Assembly: GCF_000314855.2 (NCBI RefSeq)
Contig: NZ_KB233224.1
Coordinates: forward strand, 82,950 to 146,949
Origin: Providencia burhodogranariea DSM 19968
GTDB taxonomy: Bacteria > Pseudomonadota > Gammaproteobacteria > Enterobacterales > Enterobacteriaceae
DNA: 64,000 bases
Reading direction: 5' to 3'
The translations under genes and the position numbers were made by a program. Positions 16,855 through 25,953 of the stretch are shown here, piece after piece. How positions within the stretch are numbered: position 1 is the stretch's first letter; the number at the start of each line of letters is the position of its first letter. Below the pieces are notes generated by a model that saw only the letters and a program-made list of their open reading frames with translations, ran no database searches and was not told the DNA's origin.

Positions 16855-17916
16855 CTACACATTCATTTCTGCCACTAATGTTGCCATTAAAGCTTGCGCT
16901 GACATTTCTCTAACTTGAGCCGCACCTTGACCAGCCCAATGTGCGGCAAAAACCTCATTTCCTGCTTGGCTTGCGGCTGCATTAAGTTGCTTACCAAGAT
17001 CATAAGCAATCGGATAATCGGGAGCTTGTGGACTATTCGGTTGTTGTGCTATACGAATAAACTCATTGACGATCCCTCTTGCTGGGCGACCTGAAATAGC
17101 CGCAGTTAATGCCGTATTTGTGGCATCTTGGCTTTTTAGCTTGCGTCGGTAACCTTCATTTGCCGCAGATTCTGGGCATAATATAAAGGCAGTTCCCAAT
17201 TGTGCCGCAACAACACCTTGCGCTAATGTGGCGTTAATATCTTGCCCATTCATCATACCGCCAGCCGATATTATTGGTAATGTGATGTTTTGCACCAATA
17301 AATCGACCAACTCACAAGTCGTTAATTCCTCATCATCTACTTGAACATCAAACATGCCGCGATGACCACCCGCTTCAATGCCTTGGGCAACAATCGCATC
17401 AATACCGGCCTGTTCGATAAGTTTCGCTTCCGTTAAGTTAGTTGCGGTAGCTATGGTGTAAATCTCCTTCGCTTTGAGCTGCTCAATCACAGCTTTTTCA
17501 GGAATATTAAAATGGAAACTGACTACCGCGGGTTTCATTTCCAGAAACAACGCCAACATTTCAGGATCATCTAAGAATGATCGATAAATCTCATTCAGTT
17601 GCTGTGGAGGATGACGATTAAATGCAGAAAATTGCGGTGTCAAATAATCGATCCATCTCTGCTCACTGATACTGTCGCGTTTTGGCGTGGTGTGGCAAAA
17701 CACATTCACGTTAAAGGCTTTATCGGTTAAAGCCTGTGTTGCTGCAATTATTTCTCGTGCTTGTTCTACCGAATTTGCGCCTAAACCTAGAGAACCAAGT
17801 CCACCAGCTTCAGAAACAGCAGCTGCTAAAGCTGGCGTAGAAACACCTGCCATCGGTGCTTGAATGATTGGGTAACGAAGACCTAAACGTTGAAGAAATA
17901 ACGCTGAATTATTCAT
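16855..17916 (-). CDS. nitronate monooxygenase family flavoprotein
   Basis: A 353-residue FMN-dependent TIM-barrel enzyme of the NMO/2-nitropropane dioxygenase family, which oxidises nitronates such as propionate-3-nitronate. The N-terminal RYPIIQAPMAGVSTPALAAAVSEAGGLGSLG segment binds FMN phosphate, and the catalytic histidine lies in GIEAGGHRGMFD (about residue 185). LPIISAGGMMNG and LGTAFILCPES are the family glycine-rich and phosphate-binding parts. The ATG at 17916 is chosen because AAAGGAAAG lies just upstream; the longer frame runs into an ERIC element. It diverges from the serine hydrolase gene. Confidence 0.88.
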   Translation of the reverse strand: MNNSALFLQRLGLRYPIIQAPMAGVSTPALAAAVSEAGGLGSLGLGANSVEQAREIIAATQALTDKAFNVNVFCHTTPKRDSISEQRWIDYLTPQFSAFNRHPPQQLNEIYRSFLDDPEMLALFLEMKPAVVSFHFNIPEKAVIEQLKAKEIYTIATATNLTEAKLIEQAGIDAIVAQGIEAGGHRGMFDVQVDDEELTTCELVDLLVQNITLPIISAGGMMNGQDINATLAQGVVAAQLGTAFILCPESAANEGYRRKLKSQDATNTALTAAISGRPARGIVNEFIRIAQQPNSPQAPDYPIAYDLGKQLNAAASQAGNEVFAAHWAGQGAAQVREMSAQALMATLVAEMNV

Positions 17917-17960
17917 TGTCTTTCCTTTATTATGATGATGTAGGGTTACACTTATTATTC

Positions 17961-18087
17961 TATACACTAAATAATTCAGTTTGCATGTAGATGACAAGGA
18001 AAATAGTCAGGGAACACAGATAAACCCGATGGATCGACTCACTGAGCGTAATCAATAACCATCCAGTTTGCAGTATGGCGGGAAAAT
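17961..18087. repeat. ERIC element abutting a start codon
   Basis: Left end TATACACTAAATAATTCAGT, core GGGAACACAGATAAACCCGA, right end CAGTATGGCGGGAAAATA. Length is about 127 bases. It occupies nearly all of the 172-base gap between two divergent genes, and its right end lies directly against the ATG at 18089. Confidence 0.82.
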
Positions 18088-18088
18088 A

Positions 18089-19078
18089 ATGATAACAAAA
18101 ACATCTTTGAAAGACTTAACCTGCGGTGTTGTACTTTACTCACATAACCAATCAACAATAAGTACAGAGACATTTTGTGCAAAGGGAAGCGATCTTACTG
18201 GTCAGCCTCTCACCGTCGACACCCCATTACGGATCGCCAGCAATACGAAAACCTTTACAGCTGCAGCGATACTAAGATTGTTAGAAATGGGAGAATTATC
18301 GCTCGATGATGCTATTTCACGACATATCGACCCCGAATTCAATCAACTGCTCAATGATCGTTATGCAACTGACAGTATCACTATCAGGAATCTACTTAAC
18401 CACAGCAGTGGGCTTTATGATCATGCTGATGAGCGATATTTAAAGTTTGTTCTTACACGCCCTAATTATCAATGGAGTAGGCTCGAGCAAGTTCAGTTAT
18501 ACACGCGCAAAAAATACCCTTTTGTTCCACCTTCGACGTCTTTTATCTATTCTGATACTGGGTATATCTTGCTAGGTGATGTTATTGAACGCCTAACAGG
18601 AAAATCTTTAGGCCATGCAGTTCGGGAACTGTTGAAATTTGATGAAATAGGACTTGCAACTGCCTATTGGGAATATTTGGAACAGCCAACAACCAAAGTT
18701 CCACGAGCCCGTCAATACCTGAAAGAATTAGAAGGTACACATATTCATGCATCAATGGATGTGTATGGTGGAGGCGGGCTCATCATGTCTTCACGACAAA
18801 TGGCGCAGTTCCTTGAGGCTCTGTTTAACGGCAAGGTATTTGAACACGCAGAGACACTCAATACTATGCTAAGCGCGGGTAGCCATGAAGGCGGGCAGTC
18901 TTATCGTTTGGGGATCATGGCGAGCGTCGTCAACGGAGTTACCTTGTACTCACATCTTGGCTTTTGGGGCTCAGTTGCTTACTACGCGCCAGAAACCAAA
19001 ATAAGTGCGGCTGGTTTCGTTGATGACAAAGAATCACGTGAAAAATTAGTTCAAATCATTGAAGCACTACTTACGTAA
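18089..19078 (+). CDS. serine hydrolase, beta-lactamase/PBP-like (class C fold)
   Basis: A 329-residue protein of the beta-lactamase-related serine hydrolase family (D,D-carboxypeptidase R61/EstB type). The catalytic SxxK is SNTK in RIASNTKTFTAAAILRLLE (about residues 51-54). The Tyr motif is YSDTG in SFIYSDTGYILLGDVIERLTG, and the third motif reads HLGFWG. No signal peptide is visible, so it is probably cytoplasmic and an esterase or peptidase rather than a true beta-lactamase; the substrate is unknown. The ATG at 18089 is preceded by GCGGGAAAATA, a sequence supplied by the ERIC end. Confidence 0.83.
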   Translation: MITKTSLKDLTCGVVLYSHNQSTISTETFCAKGSDLTGQPLTVDTPLRIASNTKTFTAAAILRLLEMGELSLDDAISRHIDPEFNQLLNDRYATDSITIRNLLNHSSGLYDHADERYLKFVLTRPNYQWSRLEQVQLYTRKKYPFVPPSTSFIYSDTGYILLGDVIERLTGKSLGHAVRELLKFDEIGLATAYWEYLEQPTTKVPRARQYLKELEGTHIHASMDVYGGGGLIMSSRQMAQFLEALFNGKVFEHAETLNTMLSAGSHEGGQSYRLGIMASVVNGVTLYSHLGFWGSVAYYAPETKISAAGFVDDKESREKLVQIIEALLT

Positions 19079-19087
19079 TAATCTACA

Positions 19088-19114
19088 AAATAGCCCCTTT
19101 AACAGGGGCTATTT
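19088..19114. terminator. bidirectional terminator
   Basis: AAATAGCCCCT and AGGGGCTATTT form an 11-bp stem with a 5-base loop between the convergent serine hydrolase and yhjJ genes. A- and U-tracts flank both sides. Confidence 0.85.
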
Positions 19115-19122
19115 ATCAATGA

Positions 19123-20625
19123 TTATTGTGAGGCTTTTGGTAATTCAAGCTTAACACCTGCTTCACCTGGCACGGTTTCAGCTTGCGCTGCTTCTGTTTG
19201 CGGCCACAATACTTTAGTAAACTTCTGACGGATTTGTTCCGCATCCATTAACTGTTTTTCTTTTGGTTGTGTCAAAACAAACGCTGCTTCCTGAGACAAT
19301 AAACGCTGCACTTCCATATTGACTAGCTCAAGCGTTTGCCCTGCTAAGAAAGATTGTCTTAAACGCTGATATTGCTCTGGTGCGATATCAACAACTCCAT
19401 TTTGTTGGGAAATCAGGCGTTGACCAACTAAAACATCAGTACTAGTTCGAGCATAAGCGGCAAACAGCTGTGATAATTGGCCTTGTTTCTCTGCAATCAT
19501 CTCATCGAATAATTCTTGAGGAATACCATTTTGATTAATCGTTGATAATTCATTGAGAACAACATCCGCCACTGCCTGCATTTTTTCTGGTGAAGCAGTA
19601 ATAGAAAGAATACAACTCGCTTTTTGATATTGCACTCGGCAATCTAAGCTAGGTGTGACTTCATTTTCATTGAATTTTTGGCTAAACGTTTTTTGTAATG
19701 AACGATAAACGGCTTCTCGAGCTAAATCGCTTCCCCAATAACGTAATAACACAACAGAATCATTGATTGGCAGCCAATCAATATCCCAAATCAAAGACAA
19801 AGTATCTTTTGTTTGCTTCGGTTCAAGAATATCAATTGATTGAGGTTTAACTTGAGATAAAACAGCCATTGAAACTGGCTCTGAACGGCGCCCTTCCAAT
19901 GAAGAGAAAGTTTGTGTGATATAATCAGACAACATACGTGCATCAACATGACCGGCAACATACAGTGTCATTACATCGGGTGTGTACCATTTTTGATAAA
20001 AGGAATTCACACTCGCTAAATCAACGTTGTCCTTAATTTTTTGCCCTGGCTCATAGCCTATCATTGCCGTCCCTTTCAGACGTGCACGCCAAACGGGATC
20101 ATTTGCATCCAATGGTATCGTTGCTACCGGTGCATTTATTGCATTAAGCCCATTGTGAAGTGATGTTTCTGTATAACTTGCGCCTGCCGCAGATGTTGCC
20201 ATCCAATTTAATGCTTGTTTGAGTAGTTCTGGTTTGTTGTGCGGTAAGCTTAGGTTATAGATAGTGTAATCATACGAAACAACCGCAGGTGGCATGGGAA
20301 TATCAGGATCGGTCGCTTGACGCCAAAAATTTTGTAATGTTGCCGTTGGAAAAGCATCTGTTTGATGGAAAAGTGCCATCTTAGGGATCAAATAACTGTA
20401 ACCTTTTTCACTGGTCTTCTCTGACAGTGATCCCGTTTTAATTGCCAATCTGAGTTGAATTCGATCGTTTGGACGTTGTGGTGTCTGTAGCAGTTGCCAG
20501 CTAAAGCCGTTATCAAGCTTTCCTTGCTGCCATGCTGGATCAGGCTGTAATGACTCGGCACTAGCAAAGCTAGCCACTGAGAGTAGTACAACACTGAAGA
20601 TATATTGAATTTTCAAACCCTGCAT
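19123..20625 (-). CDS. yhjJ: YhjJ, M16 peptidase-like periplasmic protein lacking the zinc motif
   Basis: A 500-residue protein with the two-lobed insulinase (M16) fold and a signal peptide ending ASFASA at about residue 23. The N-terminal family segment IKTGSLSEKTSEKGYSYLIP stands where active M16 enzymes have GxxHxxEH. Here the HXXEH residues are replaced (GYSYLIPK), so zinc catalysis is not expected. The C-terminal lobe, with QKASCILSITASPEKM and DEMIAEKQGQLSQLF, is intact. Likely a non-catalytic binding or chaperone-like protein; its role is not known. In E. coli yhjJ also lies near pdeK and dpp. Confidence 0.85.
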   Translation of the reverse strand: MQGLKIQYIFSVVLLSVASFASAESLQPDPAWQQGKLDNGFSWQLLQTPQRPNDRIQLRLAIKTGSLSEKTSEKGYSYLIPKMALFHQTDAFPTATLQNFWRQATDPDIPMPPAVVSYDYTIYNLSLPHNKPELLKQALNWMATSAAGASYTETSLHNGLNAINAPVATIPLDANDPVWRARLKGTAMIGYEPGQKIKDNVDLASVNSFYQKWYTPDVMTLYVAGHVDARMLSDYITQTFSSLEGRRSEPVSMAVLSQVKPQSIDILEPKQTKDTLSLIWDIDWLPINDSVVLLRYWGSDLAREAVYRSLQKTFSQKFNENEVTPSLDCRVQYQKASCILSITASPEKMQAVADVVLNELSTINQNGIPQELFDEMIAEKQGQLSQLFAAYARTSTDVLVGQRLISQQNGVVDIAPEQYQRLRQSFLAGQTLELVNMEVQRLLSQEAAFVLTQPKEKQLMDAEQIRQKFTKVLWPQTEAAQAETVPGEAGVKLELPKASQ

Positions 20626-20793
20626 GTAAACCCCTATGTATTTTCTATCCTTGTATTTAACCGCAAAAGTATGACTGACAAATTAACGAGCACGTTAATT
20701 ATAGGGTTAAACAATATGGCTTGGTCTCATTAAATACAAGTGACACCAACTATTACCGATATTAGACCACAAAGGTCACCACATGTTCATGAC

Positions 20794-21492
20794 TTAGTCT
20801 GAATTTTGCTTTTTTCTTTGGCGGTTATAGTTTTTCGCAAGTAAACCCAGTTCGTCATCATTATGGTAATCTGAAACTTGGATGTCATGCTGATTATCCG
20901 TATCTTGTAATTCTAACGCAATTTTACGTAATGGCCTGACTATCATCCGGCTCACGCACCATGTCATTGCAATCGCGATAATTAATACTAACAGTAAATA
21001 AGTTGTTGTCATCAACGCCAGTGTATTAAACGCAAAACGATAAACACGATTAGAATCAACCTGAAGTGTCAGATACCCTTGAGGCTTGACCGTTAATAAC
21101 ATATTACCATAAGCATAGAGAGGTACCGTCAGTTCAACGGGGATCCCTGTAAATTTCACTGCCCATTCAGGAATGGGTCGCGGTGTTGCAAAATCTAAAC
21201 TCATTACTGTCGCATCATCTACCGTTACAATCGCCTTACCCATAATGCCTGATGTTTTTAGGCTCACAAGTAACCGTTTAACTTCGTTTAAGTCGGAGCT
21301 CAATAGTGAGTCAGTTAATGGCTTTTGAATTTGTACAACAGCATTACTAAGTTGACCAAGATAATCGTGTTTTCTCTGTTCAAGTAAATAACTAAACTGG
21401 ATAGCCAAAAAAAGGGCGAATGAAAGCAATGTGATCACAAAAAATACGATCATGCTTTTTAAAGTTAGTGAGCGTTGAACTCGGGTTTTCAT
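20794..21492 (-). pseudogene. PdeK/HmsP-like sensor and HAMP module, catalytic domains missing
   Basis: A 232-residue frame starting MKTRVQRSLTLKSMIVFFV. It has one N-terminal helix (about 14-35), a periplasmic domain of roughly 125 residues, a second helix (about 163-185) and a HAMP domain containing RMIVRPLRKIALELQ and DDELGLLAKNYN. It then stops with NRQRKKQNSD. This layout matches the first third of PdeK (YhjK)/HmsP c-di-GMP phosphodiesterases of about 650 residues, which continue with GGDEF and EAL. No trace of either domain lies in the 168 bases before yhjJ. Either a truncated remnant or a retained membrane sensor; hence called a pseudogene with caution. Confidence 0.6.
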
Positions 21493-21549
21493 TTTAGTTA
21501 AATCTTCTTCATTTACTGAAATTTTGTGTATCAGGTTTCTTTTTAAATA

Positions 21550-21690
21550 TATACCCCAAATGGTTCGAGTGGCATACAAGTAAACGACGCAGATAACCCA
21601 ATGGCGATACATAGTACAGCGATCGAGGTACCGTAAGCGCTGTGTTGTATTAACAATAAACACCAAACGACTTGATATATAATGGGTATA
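21550..21690. repeat. ERIC-like element
   Basis: Bounded by TATACCCCAAATGGTTCGAG on the left and ATATATAATGGGTATA on the right, 141 bases. The core is degraded but keeps GGCATACAAG. The upstream open frame of the preceding gene runs into it, which argues for the shorter start at 21492. Confidence 0.6.
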
Positions 21691-21812
21691 GGATGAGAGT
21701 GCGTCAGTATACTTTATTTTATCACTAAAGGAGCGGTTATTAATGCAAGTTTATGTAATTAGGAGAAGGATTAGTTTGAGGGAAAATGGCTATAATACAT
21801 CTCAGTGAAAGG

Positions 21813-21838
21813 ACGGCAGAAAAAGATTTTTCTGCCGT
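21813..21838. terminator. terminator downstream of dppF
   Basis: ACGGCAGAAAA and TTTTCTGCCGT form an 11-bp stem with a 4-base loop, ten bases beyond the dppF stop. It is flanked by TTTTAA on the plus side and by A/T-rich stem ends that act as U-tract on the minus strand. Confidence 0.75.
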
Positions 21839-21848
21839 TTTAATCAAT

Positions 21849-22853
21849 TTAGCTCACGACGACTGTATTTTTTTCATCTTCATCGACAGCAAAACAAGCG
21901 ACTAACTGACCATCATACTCTTTCAAAGTCGGCTGAAATTGTGTGCATTGACCAAAAGCTCGACGACAACGTGCAGCAAAAGCGCATCCAGGCGGTGGGT
22001 TCATTGGGCTTGGTAACTCCCCCGTTAGCTTGATCCGCTCACGTCGGGAATCTGGGTTCAACCTTGGTGTTGCTGATAACAGAGCTTGTGTATAAGGATG
22101 TAGCGGATTATTAAAAATCTGCTCTTTCGTTCCTTTTTCTACGCAACGCCCCAAATACATCACCATCACGTCATCAGCAATGTGCTCAACCACAGACAAA
22201 TCATGGGAGATAAACACATAGGAAAGCCCAAATTCCTGCTGCAAGTCCATCATCAAGTTAAGTACTTGAGCACGAACAGACACATCCAACGCAGAAACCG
22301 GCTCATCCGCCACCAGCACATCTGGGTCAAGCATTAAGCCACGTGCTATCGCAATACGCTGGCGTTGCCCACCAGAAAACATGTGAGGATAACGACTGTA
22401 GTGTTCTGTTTTGAGTCCAACTTTCGCCATCATCGATAATACCTTTTCTTTACGTTGCTCTTTAGTCAACTTGGTATTGATCGATAAAGGCTCTTCCAAT
22501 ATCTGCCCAACTTTTTTACGTGGATTCAACGAACCATACGGGTTTTGAAAAACAATTTGAATTTTCTGTCGGCGTAATTGCTCTGCGGTTTTATCTTTCA
22601 CCAACAAATTTTGATCTTGATAGTACAGCTCACCTTCTGTTGGGATCTCAATCATCGTTAACAAGCGGCCTAAGGTTGATTTACCACAACCAGACTCCCC
22701 CACAACCGCGAGGGTTTTACCCTTTTCTAACTCAAACGAGACACCATCTAGCGCTTTAACAATTTTATCTGGCGAAAATATCCCCCCCTTCGCTGAATAA
22801 TATTTCTTTAGGTTAATCGCCTGTAACAATGGCTTTTTTTGATTTTCACTCAT
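21849..22853 (-). CDS. dppF: dipeptide ABC transporter ATP-binding protein DppF
   Basis: A 334-residue ATPase, equal in length to E. coli DppF. It energises dipeptide (and haem/5-aminolevulinate) uptake together with DppD. Walker A is GESGCGKS (about residues 53-60), the signature [16 protein letters not shown] and Walker [16 protein letters not shown]. The C-terminal oligopeptide-transporter domain with cysteines ([17 protein letters not shown]) is present, as in the family. The start overlaps the dppD stop by four bases (ATGA). Last gene of the operon. Confidence 0.97.
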   Translation of the reverse strand: MSENQKKPLLQAINLKKYYSAKGGIFSPDKIVKALDGVSFELEKGKTLAVVGESGCGKSTLGRLLTMIEIPTEGELYYQDQNLLVKDKTAEQLRRQKIQIVFQNPYGSLNPRKKVGQILEEPLSINTKLTKEQRKEKVLSMMAKVGLKTEHYSRYPHMFSGGQRQRIAIARGLMLDPDVLVADEPVSALDVSVRAQVLNLMMDLQQEFGLSYVFISHDLSVVEHIADDVMVMYLGRCVEKGTKEQIFNNPLHPYTQALLSATPRLNPDSRRERIKLTGELPSPMNPPPGCAFAARCRRAFGQCTQFQPTLKEYDGQLVACFAVDEDEKNTVVVS

Positions 22854-23830
22854 AGTGTCGGCCTCCCCATATCATCCAGCGGCATATGGCATTTCACTTG
22901 TCTATCGCCAATAGGCAACAACTCCGGTTCTTCTATACGACAACGTTCTGTCGCATACGGACAACGCGGATTGAGCAGGCAACCATTCGGACGGTCATAT
23001 TTCCCCGGTACGACACCCGGTAAAGAAGCCAGTCGCGATTTATTAGTTGCAAACTCAGGTAATGCTCGTAATAACGCCTGTGTATAAGGATGACGTGGGT
23101 GCTTGAAGATATCAGATGCTTTTGCTGATTCGACGACTTGCCCGGCATACATAACGATAATGTGATGAGCCGCTTCGGACACTAATGCAAGATCATGTGT
23201 GATTAACACAAGAGCCATATTTTCTTGCTTCTGCAACTCAAGCAATAACTCAATAATTTGAGCTTGGATTGTCACATCAAGTGCCGTAGTAGGCTCATCA
23301 GCAATCAGTAATTTTGGCCGGCATGCGATCGCCATGGCTATCATTACTCGCTGACTCATCCCGCCAGATAACTGGTGAGGATAAACATCAAGTCGTGATT
23401 TAGGATCAGGGATACCGACCATATCAAGCAGATCAATAGCACGCTGTTTACGGGTACTTTTATTTCCACCTTGATGCACTTGTAATGCTTCCATGATCTG
23501 ATACCCCACTGTAAAGCAAGGATTCAGGCTAGTCATGGGATCCTGAAATATCATCGCCACATCTGCCCCGACTATCTGTCGGCGCTCTTTTTCAGGCATT
23601 GAAAGTAAGTCCCGTCCATTAAATTGCAACGATTTCGCCATCACTTTGCCGGGGTAGTCAATTAACCCCATAATAGCCAGTGAACTGACTGATTTTCCTG
23701 AGCCGGACTCACCAACAATACCAACGACTTGACCTTTCTCTACGCTATAACTGATGCGGTCAACGGCCCGGAACGGGGCACCTTCATCACCGAAGTGCAC
23801 CGAAAGTTGATCTACATTTAACAATGCCAT
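22850..23830 (-). CDS. dppD: dipeptide ABC transporter ATP-binding protein DppD
   Basis: A 326-residue ATPase (327 in E. coli). Walker A is GESGSGKS near residue 40, the signature [16 protein letters not shown] and Walker [15 protein letters not shown]. The C-terminal cysteine-rich segment [15 protein letters not shown] resembles that of related peptide importers that hold an iron-sulfur cluster. It follows dppC after 12 bases and overlaps dppF by four. Confidence 0.97.
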   Translation of the reverse strand: MALLNVDQLSVHFGDEGAPFRAVDRISYSVEKGQVVGIVGESGSGKSVSSLAIMGLIDYPGKVMAKSLQFNGRDLLSMPEKERRQIVGADVAMIFQDPMTSLNPCFTVGYQIMEALQVHQGGNKSTRKQRAIDLLDMVGIPDPKSRLDVYPHQLSGGMSQRVMIAMAIACRPKLLIADEPTTALDVTIQAQIIELLLELQKQENMALVLITHDLALVSEAAHHIIVMYAGQVVESAKASDIFKHPRHPYTQALLRALPEFATNKSRLASLPGVVPGKYDRPNGCLLNPRCPYATERCRIEEPELLPIGDRQVKCHMPLDDMGRPTL

Positions 23831-23842
23831 TAGATTACCTCA

Positions 23843-24745
23843 TCACTGCTTGAGTTTTGGATCAAATGCATCGCGTAACCCATCACCCATCAGGTTAAAC
23901 GCTAATACAGTCAATAAAATTGCTAACCCTGGGAAGGTCACGACCCACCATGCACTCTGAGCATATTGCAGCACATCAGAAAGCATTGTGCCCCACTCAG
24001 GAGTCGGTGGCTGAGCACCCATGCCAAGGAAACCCAAAGCAGCCATATCTAAAATGGCATTGGAAAAACCTAACGATGCTTGAACAATCAACGGTGCCAT
24101 ACAGTTAGGTAAAATATTCAAAAACATCTGGCGAGTGGCGCTTGCGCCTGCAACACGTGAAGCCGTAACATAATCACGATTCACTTCAACCAAAACGGCT
24201 GCCCGCGTGAGTCGAATATAATGTGGTAATGCAACAAAAGTCAGTGCAATAGACGCATTGACGATGGAGGGGCCAAAAATGGCAACCAGTACTAAGGCCA
24301 GCAATAGACTTGGCAGTGCTAACATGATGTCGACCAAACGCATCATGATTGCATCGACCACACCCCCAAAGTAGCCGGCTATAACACCGAGAGTGACCCC
24401 CATCATCAATGAGAGCACCACAACCAAACAGCCCACTAACAGAGATAAACGAGCGCCATACATCAAACGCGATAATAGGTCACGGCCTACATCGTCTGTC
24501 CCTAGGATAAACTGCCAGCTCCCACCATGTTCCCATACTGGTGGGACTAATAGGAAATCACGAAACTGTTCATCAGGTGCATGTGGTGCCAATAGCCCAG
24601 CAAAAATAGCAATTAGCACCATCAAGATGATGTATACCATCCCAATAACAGCGCCTTTATTTCGTTTAAAGTAGTGCCAAAACTCTTGCAGTGGCGTCAT
24701 CGGCTTAGGGGCGCTGACAACCGTTGACTCAGTAGATTGAGACAT
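23843..24745 (-). CDS. dppC: dipeptide ABC transporter permease DppC
   Basis: A 300-residue inner-membrane permease, the E. coli length. It has about six transmembrane helices, the first in AVIGMVYIILMVLIAIFAGL, preceded by a cytoplasmic N-terminal tail with the family FWHYFKRNKGA. The EAA-type coupling loop reads YVTASRVAGASATRQMFLNI. It pairs with DppB to form the channel and lies 11 bases after dppB. Confidence 0.97.
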   Translation of the reverse strand: MSQSTESTVVSAPKPMTPLQEFWHYFKRNKGAVIGMVYIILMVLIAIFAGLLAPHAPDEQFRDFLLVPPVWEHGGSWQFILGTDDVGRDLLSRLMYGARLSLLVGCLVVVLSLMMGVTLGVIAGYFGGVVDAIMMRLVDIMLALPSLLLALVLVAIFGPSIVNASIALTFVALPHYIRLTRAAVLVEVNRDYVTASRVAGASATRQMFLNILPNCMAPLIVQASLGFSNAILDMAALGFLGMGAQPPTPEWGTMLSDVLQYAQSAWWVVTFPGLAILLTVLAFNLMGDGLRDAFDPKLKQ

Positions 24746-24756
24746 TTTAGCGCTCC

Positions 24757-25776
24757 TTATTTTTTATATCGAATACGAGGGTTAACAATGCCATACAGCA
24801 CATCAACCACGAGGTTTACAAAAATAATCAATGTCGCGACTAACAATACTCCCCCTTGAACAACTGGGTAATCACGACGCTGCAACCCTTCAATTAACCA
24901 ACGACCTAGGCCTGGCCAAGAAAAAATAGTTTCTGTTAGAATTGCTCCCGCAAGCATGACCCCGACTTGTAAGCCGATAACGGTTACAACGGGCAGCATC
25001 GCATTGCGCAGTGCGTGGATCAGAATAACTCGCGCACGACTAACCCCTTTGGCTCTCGCTGTACGGATATAGTCTTCACCGAGGACTTCTAACATCGCTG
25101 AACGCGTCATACGTACAATAACGGCGAGTGGTATCGTTCCGAGTACAATCGATGGCAAAATCAAATGCTCCACCGCATCAATAAAGTTACCATCATCCCC
25201 CCAAATTAGGGTGTCAATTAACATAAATCCGGTGAGTGGATAAGACTCGTCAAGGAAGACCGTATCGCTGACGCGCCCTGATACGGGAGTTAAATCCCAT
25301 TGAACCGACACCAACATGATAAGCATGATCCCCCACCAAAAAATTGGCATCGAATAGCCAGTTAGTGACAAACCAATTGAGGCGTGATCAAAAATAGAGC
25401 CACGTTTAACCGCAGCAAGAACACCAACGGGAATACCCACTGAAACAGCAAAAATCATGGCACAAGTGGCTAGTTCCATGGTGGCTTTAAAGCGAGGGAA
25501 AAACTCATCCCAAACCGCAATGCGGCTTTTCAATGAAATCCCTAAATCACCGTGGAATATGCCGTTGAGATAGTGAAGATATTGTTTCCAAAGTGGCTGA
25601 TCTAAGCCTAGCTCAGCCATTAAATAGGCATGTCTTTCAGGCGATAAGCCTCTTTCACCTGCCATAATCATCACCGGATCACCCGGGATCATATGAACGA
25701 AAGCGAAAGTAAGTAATGTGATACCGATAAACGTGGGGATGACTAACCCCAAGCGCCGGAGGATAAATTGCAACAT
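24757..25776 (-). CDS. dppB: dipeptide ABC transporter permease DppB
   Basis: A 339-residue inner-membrane permease, the same length as E. coli DppB. The N terminus MLQFILRRLGLVIPTFIGIT is the usual first helix and the PGDPVMIMAGERG segment follows. The coupling loop is YIRTARAKGVSRARVILIHA, close to residue 235. The start lies 177 bases after the dppA stop, the only sizeable gap in the operon. Confidence 0.97.
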   Translation of the reverse strand: MLQFILRRLGLVIPTFIGITLLTFAFVHMIPGDPVMIMAGERGLSPERHAYLMAELGLDQPLWKQYLHYLNGIFHGDLGISLKSRIAVWDEFFPRFKATMELATCAMIFAVSVGIPVGVLAAVKRGSIFDHASIGLSLTGYSMPIFWWGIMLIMLVSVQWDLTPVSGRVSDTVFLDESYPLTGFMLIDTLIWGDDGNFIDAVEHLILPSIVLGTIPLAVIVRMTRSAMLEVLGEDYIRTARAKGVSRARVILIHALRNAMLPVVTVIGLQVGVMLAGAILTETIFSWPGLGRWLIEGLQRRDYPVVQGGVLLVATLIIFVNLVVDVLYGIVNPRIRYKK

Positions 25777-25881
25777 ATCCGGAATCTCTTTAATATTGCC
25801 TTTGACGGCTCTAAGTCCGTTTGGCTAACCAGAAGAAAAAGCATTCTTCCGTATGCTCACAAAGAACTGAGTTTTCTGTTT

Positions 25882-25935
25882 CTCTGAAGTTCAGAGGTGA
25901 AAACGCCCTTCGCAACCAAAATGATGTCGAAGGGC
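25882..25935 (-). terminator. stem-loops between dppA and dppB
   Basis: Two hairpins lie just after dppA: GCCCTTCG with CGAAGGGC (25905-25912 and 25928-25935, 15-base loop), and the 15-base near-perfect palindrome CTCTGAAGTTCAGAG (25882-25896). No strong U-tract follows, so they more likely protect the dppA message or lower read-through, giving more binding protein than membrane parts. Confidence 0.55.
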
Positions 25936-25953
25936 TATACAAATTAAAAACGA

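Noticed and set aside
17917..17997. Longer N terminus for the nitronate monooxygenase
   Set aside because: The extension overlaps an ERIC element and lacks family similarity; the ATG at 17916 has a good ribosome binding site.
21493..21666. Longer N terminus for the PdeK-like protein
   Set aside because: It runs through an ERIC-like repeat; the start at 21492 (MKTRVQRSLTLKS) matches the family.
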